Assembly (NCBI GenBank): GCA_905200315.1
Contig: CAJKKA010000069.1
Coordinates: 1 to 8,002, forward strand
Reading direction: 5' to 3'
DNA length: 8,002 nt
Source of the DNA: an uncultured Clostridium sp.
GTDB lineage: Bacteria > Bacillota_A > Clostridia > TANB77 > CAG-508
The translations under genes were made by a program, and so were the position numbers. The first letter of the stretch is position 1; the number at the start of each line of letters is the position of its first letter. The notes beneath the pieces were generated by a model, which ran no database searches, was not told the origin of the DNA, and worked only from the letters and a program-made list of their open reading frames with translations. Below, piece by piece: positions 6,096-8,002 of this stretch.

Positions 6096-6737
6096 TTATC
6101 CAAAAATTGATTGTTTTATTGATATAAATATTTTTTTAATAATATCTACCAATGTTTGTAATACTATATTTTCCTCATATAAATTAATAATTAACTTATG
6201 TGTTGGTGGAAAAAACCATATAATTAAAATTATTAAAGTCATTATTGCTAGAGCCTTTAAATTTTCTTTAACATTTCTTCCTATTAATTGCATTCTAAAC
6301 TTCTTAAGTTTTCTATTATAATCTCTAATATAATCTTTTTCTGTATATGCTTTTTGATTATTTCTTTGAGTGTTTCCTTTATAATAATTTGTATTATTTT
6401 GAACATTAGAATTATTATTTACAATATTATTATTTTGTTTCATTCTTTGTGTTTCAGAATAATTTTTAGCAACATTATTAATTATTTCTTGTTCCTCTTG
6501 TCTTCTTTTTAACTCTCTTTCTTGCTCTAACTTTTGATTATATTCTTTACGTTTTTGCTCATCCGACAGTACACTATATGCATCATTAATTTGCTTCATC
6601 TTTTCTTCTGCTTTTAATTTATCTTTTTCATTTGTTTGCAAATCTGGATGGTATTTTTTTGCTTGTATTTTATATATTTTGTTTATTGTTTCCATAGAAG
6701 CATTTTCACTAACTTCTAAAATTTCATATAAATTCAT
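6096..6737 (-). CDS. Membrane-anchored J-domain (DnaJ-like) protein
   Basis: Hsp70 co-chaperone-like protein (213 aa). Residues 1-67 form a J domain ([13 protein letters not shown] at its start) with the HPD motif at 30-32 that stimulates DnaK ATPase. A charged helix (about 68-95, rich in Glu/Lys/Arg/Gln) is followed by an Asn-rich, low-complexity linker (about 100-130). One hydrophobic span lies at about 161-177 ([17 protein letters not shown]) and an amphipathic C-terminal tail follows. There is no Gly/Phe region, zinc centre or substrate domain, so this is a type III J-protein, probably recruiting DnaK to the membrane. The start at 6737 was chosen because TGGAG lies 7 bases upstream; an in-frame ATG at 6773 has no ribosome site. 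ldh follows by 41 bases. Client unknown. Confidence 0.85.
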   Translation of the reverse strand: MNLYEILEVSENASMETINKIYKIQAKKYHPDLQTNEKDKLKAEEKMKQINDAYSVLSDEQKRKEYNQKLEQERELKRRQEEQEIINNVAKNYSETQRMKQNNNIVNNNSNVQNNTNYYKGNTQRNNQKAYTEKDYIRDYNRKLKKFRMQLIGRNVKENLKALAIMTLIILIIWFFPPTHKLIINLYEENIVLQTLVDIIKKIFISIKQSIFG

Positions 6738-6787
6738 ATTTTTCTCCATTTGTGTTAATTTTAAATTAAACATTTTTTTATTTATGT

Positions 6788-6797
6788 TCGCCCTAAG
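6788..6797 (-). repeat. Remnant of a type-A REP-like element
   Basis: TCGCCCTAAG matches ten bases of the left half of elements A, D and F, but the right half and CTAC foot are absent. It lies 20 bases from element C and looks like a decayed copy. Short enough to be chance. Confidence 0.4.
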
Positions 6798-6816
6798 TAT
6801 TATTCTATTATAATTG

Positions 6817-6843
6817 CGGGCGGACAGAGGCGTCCGCCCCTAC
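6817..6843 (-). repeat. REP-like palindrome C
   Basis: Arms GGGCGGAC (6818-6825) and GTCCGCCC (6832-6839) enclose a 6-base loop, and CTAC lies at 6840-6843. The arms are identical to those of B, but the outer flank differs. It is the first member of the C-D pair upstream of the J-domain gene. Confidence 0.85.
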
Positions 6844-6850
6844 ATTCATG

Positions 6851-6920
6851 AATTTTAGATTAATTTATTATTTATCGGGTCGCCCTAAGGACGCCGACCC
6901 CTACAACGTTTGACATTAAT
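6851..6920 (-). repeat. REP-like palindrome D with conserved linker
   Basis: The core 6876-6904 is identical to A and F (CTAC foot at 6901-6904), and the flank GTTTGACATTAAT runs to 6920. Positions 6851-6914 are identical over 64 bases to 7855-7918, so linker and palindrome were copied together. Confidence 0.88.
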
Positions 6921-6955
6921 TTTTTTAACATAATTATAATAAATTTATGAAATGA

Positions 6956-6972
6956 CGAATGCAATTGGAGTG
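6956..6972 (+). repeat. 17-bp motif next to REP pair, copy 1
   Basis: CGAATGCAATTGGAGTG, 52 bases beyond element D. It recurs with two differences at 7968-7984 beyond element F, at a similar distance. It leads directly into the long inverted repeat at 6978-7066. Confidence 0.6.
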
Positions 6973-6977
6973 TTATT

Positions 6978-7066
6978 AGAAATTGTTTTATTGTAACAAA
7001 TGAGGAAGCGATGGCTTGCGTAGCAAGAGCAGCGAGAGGCTCGTTTGTTACAATTTTACAATTTCT
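6978..7066. repeat. Long imperfect inverted repeat with GC-rich loop
   Basis: Arms 6978-7004 and 7040-7066 pair over 27 positions with three T-T mismatches and one G-T. The perfect inner parts include TTGTAACAAA/TTTGTTACAA. The 35-base loop is much richer in G+C than its surroundings and holds a nested stem CTTGC (7015-7019)/GCAAG (7023-7027). It could be a small non-autonomous mobile element or a structured RNA. No protein-coding frame of credible length is seen. Confidence 0.65.
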
Positions 7067-7163
7067 TTTAATACGTAATGCCGCCGAGGAATTGAATAAA
7101 TTTCATTATAATTATGTGAATAAATATTTTTATTTTTTACATTTTTTATTATAACACAAAATG

Positions 7164-7192
7164 TAGAAAATTGTACAATAGTGTGATATAAT
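7164..7192 (+). promoter_or_regulatory. Promoter of the DUF4364 gene
   Basis: TAGAAA (7164-7169), a 17-base spacer, then TATAAT (7187-7192) preceded by TGA, giving an extended -10. Transcription would start near 7199, within a run of A's, leaving a leader of about 27 bases. Confidence 0.65.
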
Positions 7193-7225
7193 AAAAAAAA
7201 AAAATTTTTTAGGGAGACGAATTGT

Positions 7226-7762
7226 ATGCAACTATCATCAGATAAATCTTTACTTGCAGAAAGTAAGGTACTAATTTTATACATTTTATATAAAGCAAAT
7301 AAACCTTTAACAAACGAAGAATTTTTAAAGTTGGTTTTATCTGTTACAGATATGAATTATTTTTATTTTCAACAATTTTTATTAGATTTATTAAATACTA
7401 AATACGTAATTTCTTATAAAAAAGAAGATTTAGATTTCTATGAAATAACAGAGCAAGGAATAGCGGCTTTAGAATTAACAAAAGATATGATTCCTGGCAT
7501 TATGAAATTAAAAGTAGATAGCAATTTTGATAAAGAAATGGACATAATTGAAAACGAAATTTCTGTTTCTGCCGAATATATGCCACTTTCTGAAAATGAT
7601 TATAAAATAAAATGTAAAGTATTTGATAATGGAGAAACAATATTTGAACTAAAAACATTTGCTGGTTCAAGCGAGCAAGCTCAAAAAATTGTAAATAATT
7701 GGAATAATAATGCAACAAAAATTTATCCTCAAATTCTAGCATTACTAGATTCTGAAGAATAG
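7226..7762 (+). CDS. DUF4364 family protein
   Basis: Cytoplasmic protein of 178 aa that resembles the DUF4364 family, which is widespread in Clostridia and has no established function. Residues 10-80 look like a winged helix-turn-helix: helices SKVLILYILYKANKPL and NEEFLKLVLS, the NYFYFQQFLLDLLNTKYV recognition-like helix, and a wing ending YEITEQGIAAL. The remainder (about 90-178) is a mixed alpha/beta domain ending in a helix with many Asn and Gln. AGGGAG lies 9 bases before the ATG. It is a single-gene unit with its own promoter and terminator, flanked on both sides by REP-like pairs. A DNA-binding regulator is plausible but unproven. Confidence 0.85.
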   Translation: MQLSSDKSLLAESKVLILYILYKANKPLTNEEFLKLVLSVTDMNYFYFQQFLLDLLNTKYVISYKKEDLDFYEITEQGIAALELTKDMIPGIMKLKVDSNFDKEMDIIENEISVSAEYMPLSENDYKIKCKVFDNGETIFELKTFAGSSEQAQKIVNNWNNNATKIYPQILALLDSEE

Positions 7763-7767
7763 ATTTT

Positions 7768-7805
7768 AATATGGGTGAACATAGACGTTCTCCCATATTT
7801 TTTTA
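7768..7805 (+). terminator. Intrinsic terminator of the DUF4364 gene
   Basis: Stem AATATGGG (7768-7775)/CCCATATT (7792-7799), one T-T mismatch, then GAAC/GTTC, with a 6-base loop, followed by a run of seven T's. It begins 5 bases after the stop codon. Confidence 0.88.
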
Positions 7806-7824
7806 TCTTTTTTTTAAAGATTAT

Positions 7825-7846
7825 GGCGGTCAATGACCGCCGCTAC
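7825..7846 (-). repeat. REP-like palindrome E
   Basis: Arms GGCGGTCA (7825-7832) and TGACCGCC (7834-7841), then a G and the CTAC foot (7843-7846). Sequence differs from B and C, but the plan is the same and it occupies the same place relative to F as C does to D. Confidence 0.8.
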
Positions 7847-7854
7847 ATATCATT

Positions 7855-7918
7855 AATTTTAGATTAATTTATTATTTATCGGGTCGCCCTAAGGACGCCG
7901 ACCCCTACAACGTTTGAC
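7855..7918 (-). repeat. REP-like palindrome F with conserved linker
   Basis: Second copy of the 64-base sequence at 6851-6914. Core 7880-7908, CTAC foot at 7905-7908. Its outer flank diverges after GTTTGAC (GTTATT rather than ATTAAT). Confidence 0.88.
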
Positions 7919-7967
7919 GTTATTTTTTTATTTATAAAATCTGAAATATAATTAAAAATCAATATTT

Positions 7968-7984
7968 CGAATGTGATTGGAGTG
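7968..7984 (+). repeat. 17-bp motif next to REP pair, copy 2
   Basis: CGAATGTGATTGGAGTG matches 6956-6972 at 15 of 17 positions and lies 60 bases beyond F. The sequence after it differs from copy 1 and runs off the window at 8002, so any inverted repeat that follows cannot be judged. Apart from E, F and this motif, 7806-8002 holds nothing recognisable. Confidence 0.55.
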
Positions 7985-8002
7985 AGTGTATAGCTTCTTA
8001 TT

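Noticed and set aside
6738..6773. ATG at 6773 as the start of the J-domain protein
   Set aside because: No ribosome site precedes it, and the J domain begins right after the ATG at 6737, which has TGGAG correctly placed.
7048..7284. 78-codon ORF on the - strand
   Set aside because: It covers the DUF4364 promoter, start codon and part of the inverted repeat, has no ribosome site and resembles no protein.

Overview
The window is strongly AT-rich with standard-code Firmicutes genes. TGA acts as a stop (for example at 798-800), Trp is TGG, and GGAGG-type ribosome binding sites are common. An Agr-type quorum-sensing locus, an NAD-dependent L-lactate dehydrogenase and a DUF4364 protein together suggest a low-GC anaerobe of the class Clostridia. 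The genus cannot be read from this sequence.

Layout. (1) 63-2956 is an agr locus in a rearranged, convergent form. A LytTR response regulator (agrA-like) and its overlapping sensor kinase (agrC-like) run on the + strand. They face agrB (peptide processing) and a 41-codon agrD signal-precursor gene on the - strand, and the two halves meet at a shared hairpin at 2114-2136. AgrB should mature and export the AgrD peptide, AgrC should sense it, and AgrA should activate the agrBD promoter; a promoter with a long spacer and 21-bp-phased direct repeats lies upstream of agrB. (2) 3092-6737 is a run of - strand housekeeping genes. In transcription order these are a membrane-anchored J-domain protein, ldh with a Rex-like operator, a 51-residue single-span membrane protein with a hairpin leader, a SAM-dependent RNA methyltransferase of the RlmI-like family, and an RluA-family pseudouridine synthase. 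(3) 6738-7225 is an intergenic patch with REP-like palindromes, a long imperfect inverted repeat with a GC-rich loop, and a promoter. (4) 7226-7805 is a DUF4364 gene with its own promoter and terminator. (5) 7806-8002 is again repeat DNA.

The most distinctive non-coding signal is a family of six short GC-rich palindromes (A-F). Each carries GTAG at one foot, and all lie in the same orientation. They occupy the gaps around the methyltransferase, dnaJ-like and DUF4364 genes. This matches the architecture of REP elements mobilised by RAYT (TnpA-REP) transposases, but no such transposase is in the window. The DUF4364 gene lies between two copies of a composite unit (REP pair plus a 17-bp motif) about 1 kb apart.

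The main points for a second look are the unusual AgrD core with no Cys at the usual ring position, the REP-like family and its composite array, the long inverted repeat, the small membrane protein with a Shine-Dalgarno-sequestering leader hairpin, and the candidate Rex site at ldh.
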